A DNA stretch of 64,000 nucleotides, taken from the NCBI RefSeq assembly GCF_000173775.1, contig NZ_ACCD01000006.1:62001-126000 (forward strand). Direction: 5' to 3'. The notes beneath the pieces are model-generated. The model saw only the letters and a program-made list of their open reading frames with translations, was not told where the DNA came from and made no database searches. Positions 54,597 to 63,016 of the stretch are shown here, one piece after another (the first letter of the stretch is position 1; each line of letters starts with the position of its first letter). A program made the translations under genes and the position numbers. This stretch comes from Yersinia rohdei ATCC 43380. GTDB lineage: Bacteria > Pseudomonadota > Gammaproteobacteria > Enterobacterales > Enterobacteriaceae.

Positions 54597-55280
54597 ATGT
54601 CTACTGAAAAAAATATGTTTAGGAGTAAGGGATTTTTTATAGGCTATACACTGTTGGTTATCCTTATTTCTTCATTGATAACAACGGCCTATTTCCACTA
54701 TTTCGTTCTTAATCAGGATGAACAGGAAACCCTATTCGCTGTCAGCAACAGTGAAGTTGAAAACAGCCCAATCAAAGACGATAAAACTATTATTGAGATC
54801 TTCTCTTATGGCTGCCATTACTGCGCCATCAATGAAGAGAATGTGACCCAATTAGAAAACCGCATGCCAGAAGGGACGCGTTTTGTTCGCCTGCATATCA
54901 GCAGTGATAAAACCACCGGCTTGGGGCGTTTTGCACCTATTTTCGCGACTTTATCCGTCATGGGTATTGAACCGCAGCATCGCCAAAGTGCCTACAAAGC
55001 GGTGCTTGAAGACAACATCGACCTGAGTGATAACAGCCAACTCGAAACCTGGCTAAAAACCAATGGCATTGATGTTGCCCAATATCAGCAAGTAAGCCAG
55101 TCAGCTGAAGTTAAAGAATTGATCGCGTATATGACGGCAGTCACCGCGCATTACAAAATTGACGCCACACCGACCTTTATTGTCGGCAAAAAATGGATAG
55201 CGCTACAAGACCGTAAATTCCCCGCGTTCTCAGATAATCTTTTGTCATTACTCGAGCATGATAAGGCGCTGGAGAAATAA
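54597..55280 (+). CDS. membrane-anchored DsbA-like thioredoxin-fold protein
   Basis: Protein of 227 residues from the ATG at 54597; a GTG six codons earlier is in frame and neither has a good ribosome-binding site. One N-terminal membrane helix (about 11-31, GFFIGYTLLVILISSLITT) places the rest in the periplasm. The redox motif is Cys73-His-Tyr-Cys76 in FSYGCHYCAINEE, and the cis-proline loop is DATPTFIVG, both of DsbA type. DsbA itself has CPHC. It probably oxidises the cysteines of the neighbouring peptide; reduction or isomerisation is the alternative. Its stop overlaps the next start (TAATG). Confidence 0.85.
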   Translation: MSTEKNMFRSKGFFIGYTLLVILISSLITTAYFHYFVLNQDEQETLFAVSNSEVENSPIKDDKTIIEIFSYGCHYCAINEENVTQLENRMPEGTRFVRLHISSDKTTGLGRFAPIFATLSVMGIEPQHRQSAYKAVLEDNIDLSDNSQLETWLKTNGIDVAQYQQVSQSAEVKELIAYMTAVTAHYKIDATPTFIVGKKWIALQDRKFPAFSDNLLSLLEHDKALEK

Positions 55281-56236
55281 TGAGACTGTTAGCCGTATGG
55301 GGCTATTTTGCCTGGCGAAGCCAGCTGGATAAGCTGGCTTTTAGTGGGCGGATATTTGCCCGTGGGCAGGCCAAACTGGCTATCTGGCTATTACGGCATA
55401 GTGATTATCGCATTCTACTGATGCTCGGTGCTTTGCGCCGGGCTTTCGGTTTGGTAACTCGGCGGCAGAAAAATCTGGCACAGGTGGCAGCAGCTAACAG
55501 CCGGTGTTTGTTGGGAGATGATACCAGCGTGTCGGCATCGCATTTTATCCGCACCGCGCAGCGCCGTCAGGTGTTAGAGCTGGCCGCAACTTATGGGCAA
55601 AATCGGCAGGTTTTAGCCCAATTGGCGGCCTGTACCCAGCAGTTGGATAGCCAGGTTAAAGCACTGCACCAGGCGGGGTCGCCAGTGATTCTGGCACCGC
55701 TTCATATGGTGTCTGATGTGCTGGCAGGTATGGTCGGTGCCGCGGCTTATCCAGGCCAAGCGACGGTGGTGGTCTCCGCCAGTGCAGAGGCTTATGCAGA
55801 GCAGGCCAGACAAATGGGCGGAGTGAATATTTCCTATTGTTCTATCCATGCTGATAGCCGCGCTATTGCCGGCAACCTGATGGACGCCATTATGGAAGCG
55901 GCAGAGCATAAGCGGAATATTATGATTTTTCCGGATATTACGCCGGATTACACCGTCAATAATCAGAGTGCAGAAACGGCAAAAATGCCCTGCCAATTAT
56001 TCAATCGTCCGGCCAATTTACATAGCGGAATTATCCGCCTTGCACGAGCGCTATCAGCTCAGGTGATTTTTTATTATTTGTATTATGACCAAGGAATAAA
56101 AATTCATATTTATCCTGCACTGAGTGCGCGCGAAGTAAAAAGTAAATTACCTGAGTTGATTGAAACGTCAATGACACAGCATCCGCAAGATTGGCTGTTA
56201 TGGCACTCGCATTCGTTATTTTTTATCAATGAATAA
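55280..56236 (+). CDS. LpxL/HtrB-like acyltransferase homolog
   Basis: Protein of 318 residues resembling lipid A late acyltransferases: VILAPLHMVSDVLAG with His142, IMIFPDITPDYTVNN, and the C-terminal HPQDWLLWHSHSLFF that matches the family's HPEQWLWLHRRF end. The family motif is His-x4-Asp/Glu; here the nearest acidic residue is Asp146, a His-x3-Asp spacing, so catalysis may be altered. The long N-terminal membrane helix of LpxL is weak here. It sits between the redox protein and the exporter, so its substrate may be the peptide or a lipid made with the ketosynthase downstream. Function inferred only. Confidence 0.7.
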   Translation: MRLLAVWGYFAWRSQLDKLAFSGRIFARGQAKLAIWLLRHSDYRILLMLGALRRAFGLVTRRQKNLAQVAAANSRCLLGDDTSVSASHFIRTAQRRQVLELAATYGQNRQVLAQLAACTQQLDSQVKALHQAGSPVILAPLHMVSDVLAGMVGAAAYPGQATVVVSASAEAYAEQARQMGGVNISYCSIHADSRAIAGNLMDAIMEAAEHKRNIMIFPDITPDYTVNNQSAETAKMPCQLFNRPANLHSGIIRLARALSAQVIFYYLYYDQGIKIHIYPALSAREVKSKLPELIETSMTQHPQDWLLWHSHSLFFINE

Positions 56237-56261
56237 TGTCACTTACGAAGAATAGTAGAAA

Positions 56262-58415
56262 ATGGAAAAGATAATCCCAACGCTGGTTTTTCAAAGCGAA
56301 ACCCATGAATGTGGTTTGGCCTGTATTGCGATGCTGGCACAGACGCAAGGCATCAATGCACCGCTGGAAAGCTTGCGTGAGCGTTATCCTGCCTCCGGGC
56401 ATGGCACATCACTGGCCACGCTTTGTACTATTTTATCTGAGTTGGCTATACCGGCGTATCCGGTGGTATTTGAGCATCAAGAGCTGTCGGCCTTACCGCT
56501 GCCGGCCATTTTGCATTATGGTGCCAACCATTATGTGCTGCTGGCCTATCGCAAGGGCAACTATGTTTGTGTAATGAATCCGGCTATCGGGCAGCAATTA
56601 TTGCCAATGGATGCATTAAAAGCTGAAATCAGTGGCTATGCACTGGTGCTGGATCCCGAAACCCCTGCGGATCCGCAAGCGGTGAAGAATATTGAGCACA
56701 GCAAACGGCTCAGTGCGCTCGACTGCATGAGTTTGAAAGAGACGGCGGGGATCCGTGGTATCTACTGGCTGATGACACTGGCATTTTTAGTCTCTCTGAC
56801 CCTGTTTATCATGCCGACGATGGTGAGCAGCGCTATTAATGATGTATTTTCCTCCACCAGTAATGATAAAGATTTCCCTTATTTTTATTTTCTTCTGGCC
56901 TTTGTGGTGTCTACGTCGCTGGCTTTTGTGGTGCGATATATCACCGAGCGTTATATCAAACACTTCGTGGTGCTTAACAGTGTGGCCGGTTTTTCTCGGT
57001 TACTCAGTCACTCACTTAACTTTTTTGATAAGCGAGCCCCGGGGGATATTTATAGCCGGTTTTCTAACTGGCAAATGGCGGCAACTCAAAAAATTGAGTT
57101 AGATAATGGCCTGCGCACTGACTGGATAATTGGCGCTATTGCATTGGCGGTGATGTGCTATATGAGCCCGATACTGGCGATGGTGTCTGCTATTGGCGTG
57201 TTATTCATGGGGCTTATTAGTATTTGGGCTATTTACCGTGACCGCTATTACACCCAGCAGTTGCAGGTGAAAGGTGCAGAGCAAAGTGATTTTATCCTGG
57301 AGAGTATTCAGGGTTTTGCCACCATTAAATCTGCGGGTTTATCCAGCCAACGCCAAGGGGTATTTGCCGCTCTGGCGCTGTCATTGTTCAGCACGTTACA
57401 AAAGAAGAAAATCTACGATCAGGTTAAAAATAGCCTCTATCAGCTGATTGGTCGTCTGGAAATGGTGTTCTTTATGCTGCTGGCTTTGCCACTCTTAAAG
57501 CAAGGGACACTGAGCTTAGGCGAGTTTTTTGCCTACAGTTTTGTGCGCGAAATTTTCACTTCCTATATCACCAAAATTTTCTATTCCATTTTGCAGAAGA
57601 ACCAATTGCACGTCATTGATATCCGTGCGCGAGACCTGTTTCCTGCTGGCCAGCCCACCCCCGCAGAACAGAGTTCGACAGTGCCAAAAGCGCCGCCAAA
57701 ATTTGCAGATAAGCTGATTTATCAACATATTCGCTTTGCTTACGATGCCAAACAACCGGTATTGCGCGACCTGTCATTGTCACTGACTCGTGGGCAAAGT
57801 GTGGCCATTGTGGGTGAATCCGGTGCCGGGAAAAGTACTTTGCTCAAAGTGATGGCCGGCTTGATGCCGCCACAGCAAGGGCAAGTGATAGTGGATGGCG
57901 AGCCGGTTGATTTCCAACAAGCTCATTCGCTGTTTTTCCTGCAAAGCCAGGAAGACATTCTGTTTAATGCCTCGGTATTACATAACATCACCTTGTTTGA
58001 TAGGCATATGGATATCCAAAAACGCCAGCGTATAGAAGACTCACTACGAGGGCTGGAATTAACGGATGTCATTAATAAATTACCTGGTGGTGTCAGTGCA
58101 TTGGTGCGCGAAAGCCATGCCGCACTCTCTTTGGGACAACGTCAGCGGCTGTTACTGGCTCGCGCCATGTACAGCAATTGCCCGGTGTTGGTGTTGGATG
58201 AGCCCACCGCCAATCTGGATGAAGACACCGCCCTACAAGTGATGCAGACCTTATTGGATCATTGCCGCAAATATCAGAAAACCCTTATCACCGTGACTCA
58301 CAGTGAAACCGTGTTGCCGATGTTTGACCAAGTGTTCCGCTTGAGTGACGGGCAAGTGGTGAGCCGGGCACAACCTGCGGTATCAAGCCGCCTTATGACT
58401 GCGGCGGTTAGCTGA
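56262..58415 (+). CDS. C39 peptidase-containing ABC exporter (bacteriocin-type)
   Basis: Bifunctional exporter of 717 residues. The N-terminal C39 peptidase (about 1-130) has Gln11 and Cys17 in FQSETHECGLACIAM and His90 in GANHYVLL. The third triad position, normally Asp in DPA, is Asn106 (VMNPAIG). Six membrane helices (about 160-440) are followed by the nucleotide-binding domain with GESGAGKSTLL, the signature LSLGQRQR (LSGGQ in most), VLVLDEPTANLD and TVTHSE. It should cleave the peptide after its double glycine and carry it across the inner membrane. Its stop overlaps the next start (TGATG). Confidence 0.93.
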   Translation: MEKIIPTLVFQSETHECGLACIAMLAQTQGINAPLESLRERYPASGHGTSLATLCTILSELAIPAYPVVFEHQELSALPLPAILHYGANHYVLLAYRKGNYVCVMNPAIGQQLLPMDALKAEISGYALVLDPETPADPQAVKNIEHSKRLSALDCMSLKETAGIRGIYWLMTLAFLVSLTLFIMPTMVSSAINDVFSSTSNDKDFPYFYFLLAFVVSTSLAFVVRYITERYIKHFVVLNSVAGFSRLLSHSLNFFDKRAPGDIYSRFSNWQMAATQKIELDNGLRTDWIIGAIALAVMCYMSPILAMVSAIGVLFMGLISIWAIYRDRYYTQQLQVKGAEQSDFILESIQGFATIKSAGLSSQRQGVFAALALSLFSTLQKKKIYDQVKNSLYQLIGRLEMVFFMLLALPLLKQGTLSLGEFFAYSFVREIFTSYITKIFYSILQKNQLHVIDIRARDLFPAGQPTPAEQSSTVPKAPPKFADKLIYQHIRFAYDAKQPVLRDLSLSLTRGQSVAIVGESGAGKSTLLKVMAGLMPPQQGQVIVDGEPVDFQQAHSLFFLQSQEDILFNASVLHNITLFDRHMDIQKRQRIEDSLRGLELTDVINKLPGGVSALVRESHAALSLGQRQRLLLARAMYSNCPVLVLDEPTANLDEDTALQVMQTLLDHCRKYQKTLITVTHSETVLPMFDQVFRLSDGQVVSRAQPAVSSRLMTAAVS

Positions 58416-59650
58416 TGGGTATCAATCTGGCACACAGAAAGCAGCGTTTGGCTGTAATCCTGCTTATTACTTTGCTGATTATTATTGGCGGGAGTATTGC
58501 GTTGTGGCTATCGAGCAGCCAGCAGGATGCACCACTGTTAACTGAAACTATAAATCGCGGTGATATCGAACGAAATGTCATGGCTACCGGCAGTTTAAAA
58601 CCGTCATTGCAGGTCAATGTGGGGGCGCAGGTTAACGGGCAGCTGACCAAGCTTTATGTCAAACAAGGCGACCGTGTCACCCGTGGTCAATTACTGGCTG
58701 AAATTGACCCGACCTTGCAACAAAACGAATTACGTAAATCAGAAGCTGAATTGCAAAGCTCGCAAGCACAAAAGCAGGCGGCTCAAGCTTTGTTACGTCA
58801 ATATCAGCTCGAACTTCGCCGGCAACAGACCTTGGCAAAGGATGGCTCTGGTGTGAAAAGCACACTGGAACAAGCGCAGGCGCAATACGATAGCCAATTA
58901 GCGCAATTGAATGTGAATGAAGCGCAAATTGTGCAAAGCCGCATGGCGCTGGAAACCGCAAAAGCCAATCTGGGCTTTACTCGGATAATGGCCCCCATTG
59001 ACGGCGAAGTGCTGGGGATCGTGACCAAAGAGGGGCAAACCATTGTTTCCTCACAGACCGTGCCGACCATTCTGGTGTTGGCGAATGTCGATACCATGAC
59101 GGTGCACACCCGGATTTCAGAAACTGACATCCTCAAAGTGAGGGTTGGGCAGCCGCTGTGGTTCTACGTGGTCGCTGACCCACAGCGCCGCTATGAGAGC
59201 CAGATGGATGCTATTCAGGAAGCCTCTGCTGAGAGCTTACGTGAAGAAAGTTCTGGTGCAGCGAACAGCCAGCAACCTTCCGCGGTTTATTACAATGGCA
59301 TTTTTAGCATTGCTAACCATGAGCGGCTATTGCGCACCTCAATGACGGCGCAGGTTTTCATTATTACCGCACAAGCAAAAAATGTCCTGCGGGTGCCACT
59401 GTCGGCGTTGGGTGAGCAACAGCGAACTGCACCGCCCGCCGCCTCACAGGCCGCGACTTCACCGCCCGCAATTTCACTACAACCGGGCACGCGCTATCGG
59501 GTGCAGGTGAGCAAAAATAACCAACTTGCAGAGCGCTGGGTCACTGTTGGCTTGCGAGATGGCCAATATGCCGAAGTGAAATCTGGGCTACAGCAGGGTG
59601 AGCAGGTCGTGCTGATGGGTAAGCCGTCGGGAGCAAATAATGGGCATTAA
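58415..59650 (+). CDS. MacA/HlyD-family periplasmic adaptor
   Basis: Membrane-fusion protein of 411 residues: N-terminal membrane anchor (about 13-33), lipoyl halves (VGAQVNGQLTKLYVKQGDRV and LGFTRIMAPIDGEVLGIV) around a coiled-coil hairpin (about 100-175), then beta-barrel domains (TVHTRISETDILKVRVGQ). It resembles MacA more than CvaA. It links an inner-membrane ABC pump to an outer-membrane channel and overlaps both neighbours (1 and 11 bases). Confidence 0.92.
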   Translation: MGINLAHRKQRLAVILLITLLIIIGGSIALWLSSSQQDAPLLTETINRGDIERNVMATGSLKPSLQVNVGAQVNGQLTKLYVKQGDRVTRGQLLAEIDPTLQQNELRKSEAELQSSQAQKQAAQALLRQYQLELRRQQTLAKDGSGVKSTLEQAQAQYDSQLAQLNVNEAQIVQSRMALETAKANLGFTRIMAPIDGEVLGIVTKEGQTIVSSQTVPTILVLANVDTMTVHTRISETDILKVRVGQPLWFYVVADPQRRYESQMDAIQEASAESLREESSGAANSQQPSAVYYNGIFSIANHERLLRTSMTAQVFIITAQAKNVLRVPLSALGEQQRTAPPAASQAATSPPAISLQPGTRYRVQVSKNNQLAERWVTVGLRDGQYAEVKSGLQQGEQVVLMGKPSGANNGH

Positions 59651-61607
59651 TTCTGTTCATTCTGGCGGCGAACCCTTGATTAAACTCCAGGGGATTTATC
59701 GCCATTTCTCTTCTGGGGCCGAGCCAGTTGCGGTGCTCAAAAACATTTCACTGTCAATTCGCAGTGGCGAAATGGTGGCCATTATTGGTGCTTCTGGCTC
59801 CGGTAAATCGACACTAATGAATATTATTGGCTGCCTGGACAAACCGACTCAGGGCGAGATGTCGATTCATAACATCCCGACGCGGCAGGCCAGCAGTGAG
59901 CAATTGGCGCAATTACGCAGCCAGTACATTGGGTTTATTTTTCAGCGCTACCACCTGATGCCGTATTTAACGGCCAGCGAAAATGTGGTTATTCCGGCAC
60001 TTTATACCGCCATGAGCACGGCTGAACGTCAGGAACGCGCCAGTTATTTGTTGCGCCGTTTAGGGTTGGGCCAGCATTTGCAGCATAAACCGGCGCAGCT
60101 CTCTGGTGGACAACAGCAGCGGGTGAGTATTGCCCGGGCGCTGATGAATGGCGCGGGTATTATTCTGGCGGATGAGCCCACCGGCGCACTCGACAGTGCC
60201 AGCGGGCAAGAGCTGATGGGGATTTTACATGGCCTGCATCAGTCCGGGCACACCATTATTATCGTGACTCACGACCGCAATATCGCCAATCAAGCACAGC
60301 GCATTATTGAGATAAGTGACGGTGAAATTATTGCCGATCGCAATAATGAGGCCACGGGTGCTGCCATTGCTCCGGCGGCACTGCCCGAACCGGTGGCAAC
60401 CGGCCGCCCGCATTGGTGGCTGAGTGTCAGAGAGGCGGTCAAAATGGCCTGGCGCTCACTGCTCGGGCACCGAATTCGTGCTTTTTTATCCATGCTCGGC
60501 ATCATTATTGGCATCTCATCTGTGGTGTCCTCAATGGCGGTTGGGGAAGGCGCCAGGCAGCAAATTTTAAATGAAATCAGCCAATTGGGAACCAGTAATC
60601 TGGATGTTCGCCCAGGATTGGGGTGGGATAAGCCGCGCCCTGATTTTGAGCGCGCGCTCTCGCAACAGGATGTTGAGCTGCTCAGCCAGCAGCCTTATGT
60701 CGACAGTTTATCGCCAGTGGTAAGCAAAATGGTCGCTGCGGTTCGGGGTGACAAACAAGTGATGGTATCGCTTTCTGGTGTCAGCAATGGTTTCTTTCAG
60801 GTGAAAGGCATGAGTTTTACCGCCGGAGAGGGCTTTACCCCGCGCCATGTTAATGCCCGCGAACCGGTGATAATCCTGCAACCGGAGCTCAGTGACACCC
60901 TATTTGCGGGCGGACAAAACCCGATTGGTGAAATTGTGCAGTTGGACGGTATTCCGCTGCGCGTCATTGGCGTTGCCAAACGCGGTGGCTCGTCATTCGG
61001 CGGATTATTAGCCGCGTGGATGCCTTATACCTCACTGACCGAACGTATTTCCGGGGATATTCCATTGGAGTCAATTGCCGTGCGGGTGGCTGAAGGCTAT
61101 CAACTCAATGCGGTGCAGCAGGATGTCGAAAATCTACTAACACAGGCCCACGGCCAGCGGGACTTTTTCATTCTTAGCAATGACCAAATGAGCAAAGCGA
61201 TTCAGAAAACCTCTGACTCAATGACATTGCTCATCACCTCCATTGCTGCAATTTCGCTGTTGGTCGGCGGGGTGGGAGTGATGAATATCATGCTGGTATC
61301 AGTGACCGAGCGCACCCATGAAATTGGTATTCGTTTATCCGTGGGCGCGCGTCCGAGCGACATCATGATCCAATTCCTGATTGAGGCCGTGGTTATCTGC
61401 ACTCTTGGTGGCCTGATTGGCATTGTGGGATCGGCACTGGCGGGGGTGGTTTTCTCGTGGGTTACTCAAACCTTCACCATGATCTTCACTTGGCCGCCAT
61501 TGATTCTGGCCTGTAGTTTCTCGGCACTTATTGGGCTGGGTTTTGGTTTTTTCCCGGCCCGCAATGCTGCTCGTTTGCATCCTACCGAGGCATTGGCACG
61601 AGAATGA
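59640..61607 (+). CDS. MacB-type ABC transporter
   Basis: Mechanotransmission ABC protein of 655 residues: N-terminal ATPase ([61 protein letters not shown]), one membrane helix (about 283-303), a large periplasmic domain, then three C-terminal helices ([41 protein letters not shown]). MacAB-TolC pumps act on periplasmic substrates and in E. coli export heat-stable enterotoxin II, a small disulfide peptide. It follows the adaptor with an 11-base overlap and overlaps the outer-membrane gene by four. Confidence 0.94.
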   Translation: MGINSVHSGGEPLIKLQGIYRHFSSGAEPVAVLKNISLSIRSGEMVAIIGASGSGKSTLMNIIGCLDKPTQGEMSIHNIPTRQASSEQLAQLRSQYIGFIFQRYHLMPYLTASENVVIPALYTAMSTAERQERASYLLRRLGLGQHLQHKPAQLSGGQQQRVSIARALMNGAGIILADEPTGALDSASGQELMGILHGLHQSGHTIIIVTHDRNIANQAQRIIEISDGEIIADRNNEATGAAIAPAALPEPVATGRPHWWLSVREAVKMAWRSLLGHRIRAFLSMLGIIIGISSVVSSMAVGEGARQQILNEISQLGTSNLDVRPGLGWDKPRPDFERALSQQDVELLSQQPYVDSLSPVVSKMVAAVRGDKQVMVSLSGVSNGFFQVKGMSFTAGEGFTPRHVNAREPVIILQPELSDTLFAGGQNPIGEIVQLDGIPLRVIGVAKRGGSSFGGLLAAWMPYTSLTERISGDIPLESIAVRVAEGYQLNAVQQDVENLLTQAHGQRDFFILSNDQMSKAIQKTSDSMTLLITSIAAISLLVGGVGVMNIMLVSVTERTHEIGIRLSVGARPSDIMIQFLIEAVVICTLGGLIGIVGSALAGVVFSWVTQTFTMIFTWPPLILACSFSALIGLGFGFFPARNAARLHPTEALARE

Positions 61608-63016
61608 ATAGATTAATGAAAACGCCAATTATCATACTGTTAGCTGCGAGCTTATTGCTCAGCGGTTGCGGTTCACTGCTGAAAAGTGAGTATCAGCAGC
61701 CCATGCTGTCAGTCCCTGACGAATGGCGCGTGAAAGACAGTGGCGGTGGTTACCTGCGCCACAGTGTGCACTGGTGGGAAAATTTCGATGACCCGCAACT
61801 GTCACAAAGTATCAACCGCATGTTGCTCAGTAATAATGATCTGGCGGCAGCCGGGCTGAAATTACAGCAGGCGCGCTTGACGGCGGGGCTGACGAACACC
61901 AATTTGCACCCGGATGTCTCACTGACCGGCAGCGGCAGCAATACGCGCTCGTTGAATGAAAATACCCAACCGCGAGAAAGCTATAGCACCTCATTGGGAT
62001 TGAGTTATGAGCTGGATTTGTGGGGCAAGCTGGCCCGCACCCGTGAGCAATCCGCCTGGCTGGTCAATGCGACCGAACAAGATCGTCAAGAAACCGCGCT
62101 GTCATTGATTGGCACCACCGCCGACCTTTACTGGCAGCTTGCGAAATTAAATCAGCAAATTGATTACCAACAGACAGCATTGGCTATCTCGCAAGACACT
62201 CTCAAGCTTGTGAGCTCGCGGCGGGCGGCAGGAGATGCCAGTGAAATCGAGTTGCTACAGGCGCAACAGACATTATTGGATCGCCAAAATCAATCTCACC
62301 ATCTTGAACAGCAGCGGGAAGCCGCGCGCAGTGCAATGGCATTGTTATTTAACCGCGCCCCTGATTACCGTCAAGCAGAGCCTAAGTCACTGGATTTACA
62401 GCAACAAGTGCCAATCGCGACTCTCTTACCATTGCAAGTGATTGCACAGCGGCCTGATGTGCAGGCGGCGGAATGGCGTTTGCGTGCCGCATTGGCCGGT
62501 TCAGATGTCGCCAAACTGAATTTCTATCCGACACTTTCGTTGGGGGCCACTTTGGATGCCGGCAGCGCCGTGTTCTCACAATGGTTTAGCAACCCGAGCC
62601 GGACATTAAGCATCAACAGCGCACTGCCATTCTTACAGTGGAATACCGTGCAGCTCACCATCGAGCAGTCAAAGTTGGCGGTGCAACTGGCGGCTGTTGA
62701 TTTTCGCAGCAAAGTCTACAGCGCGCTTAAAGATGTCGATGACGCGATGACGGCGCGGCTGAGTTATCAGCAGCAAAAACAAAATCAATGGCAGAACCTA
62801 CAACTCAGTCAACGTCGGTTGAGTTTGACCAACAGCCAATATCAGGCGGGTGCGGTGTCATTTCAGACTTTACTGGATGCGCAGGATGCTCTGCTGACCA
62901 GTGAAACTAATTTGCTCGAACTTCAATATAACTACCTGAATTCCACCATGAAATTGTGGTTGGCATTAGGTGGTGGTGTTGAAAACAGCAGGGACAGTAA
63001 AGGAATTAAATCATGA
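61604..63016 (+). CDS. outer-membrane efflux lipoprotein (TolC/OprM family)
   Basis: Outer-membrane factor of 470 residues of the NodT/OprM type with lipobox LSGC (Cys22). Two repeated coiled-coil and barrel halves are visible (QSINRMLLSNNDLAAAGLKL, LSYELDLWGKLARTREQSAW; RPDVQAAEWRLRAALAGSDVA, FYPTLSLGATLD). It gives the cluster its own channel instead of host TolC. Its start overlaps the MacB stop (ATGA), and its stop overlaps the ketosynthase start. Confidence 0.93.
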   Translation: MNRLMKTPIIILLAASLLLSGCGSLLKSEYQQPMLSVPDEWRVKDSGGGYLRHSVHWWENFDDPQLSQSINRMLLSNNDLAAAGLKLQQARLTAGLTNTNLHPDVSLTGSGSNTRSLNENTQPRESYSTSLGLSYELDLWGKLARTREQSAWLVNATEQDRQETALSLIGTTADLYWQLAKLNQQIDYQQTALAISQDTLKLVSSRRAAGDASEIELLQAQQTLLDRQNQSHHLEQQREAARSAMALLFNRAPDYRQAEPKSLDLQQQVPIATLLPLQVIAQRPDVQAAEWRLRAALAGSDVAKLNFYPTLSLGATLDAGSAVFSQWFSNPSRTLSINSALPFLQWNTVQLTIEQSKLAVQLAAVDFRSKVYSALKDVDDAMTARLSYQQQKQNQWQNLQLSQRRLSLTNSQYQAGAVSFQTLLDAQDALLTSETNLLELQYNYLNSTMKLWLALGGGVENSRDSKGIKS

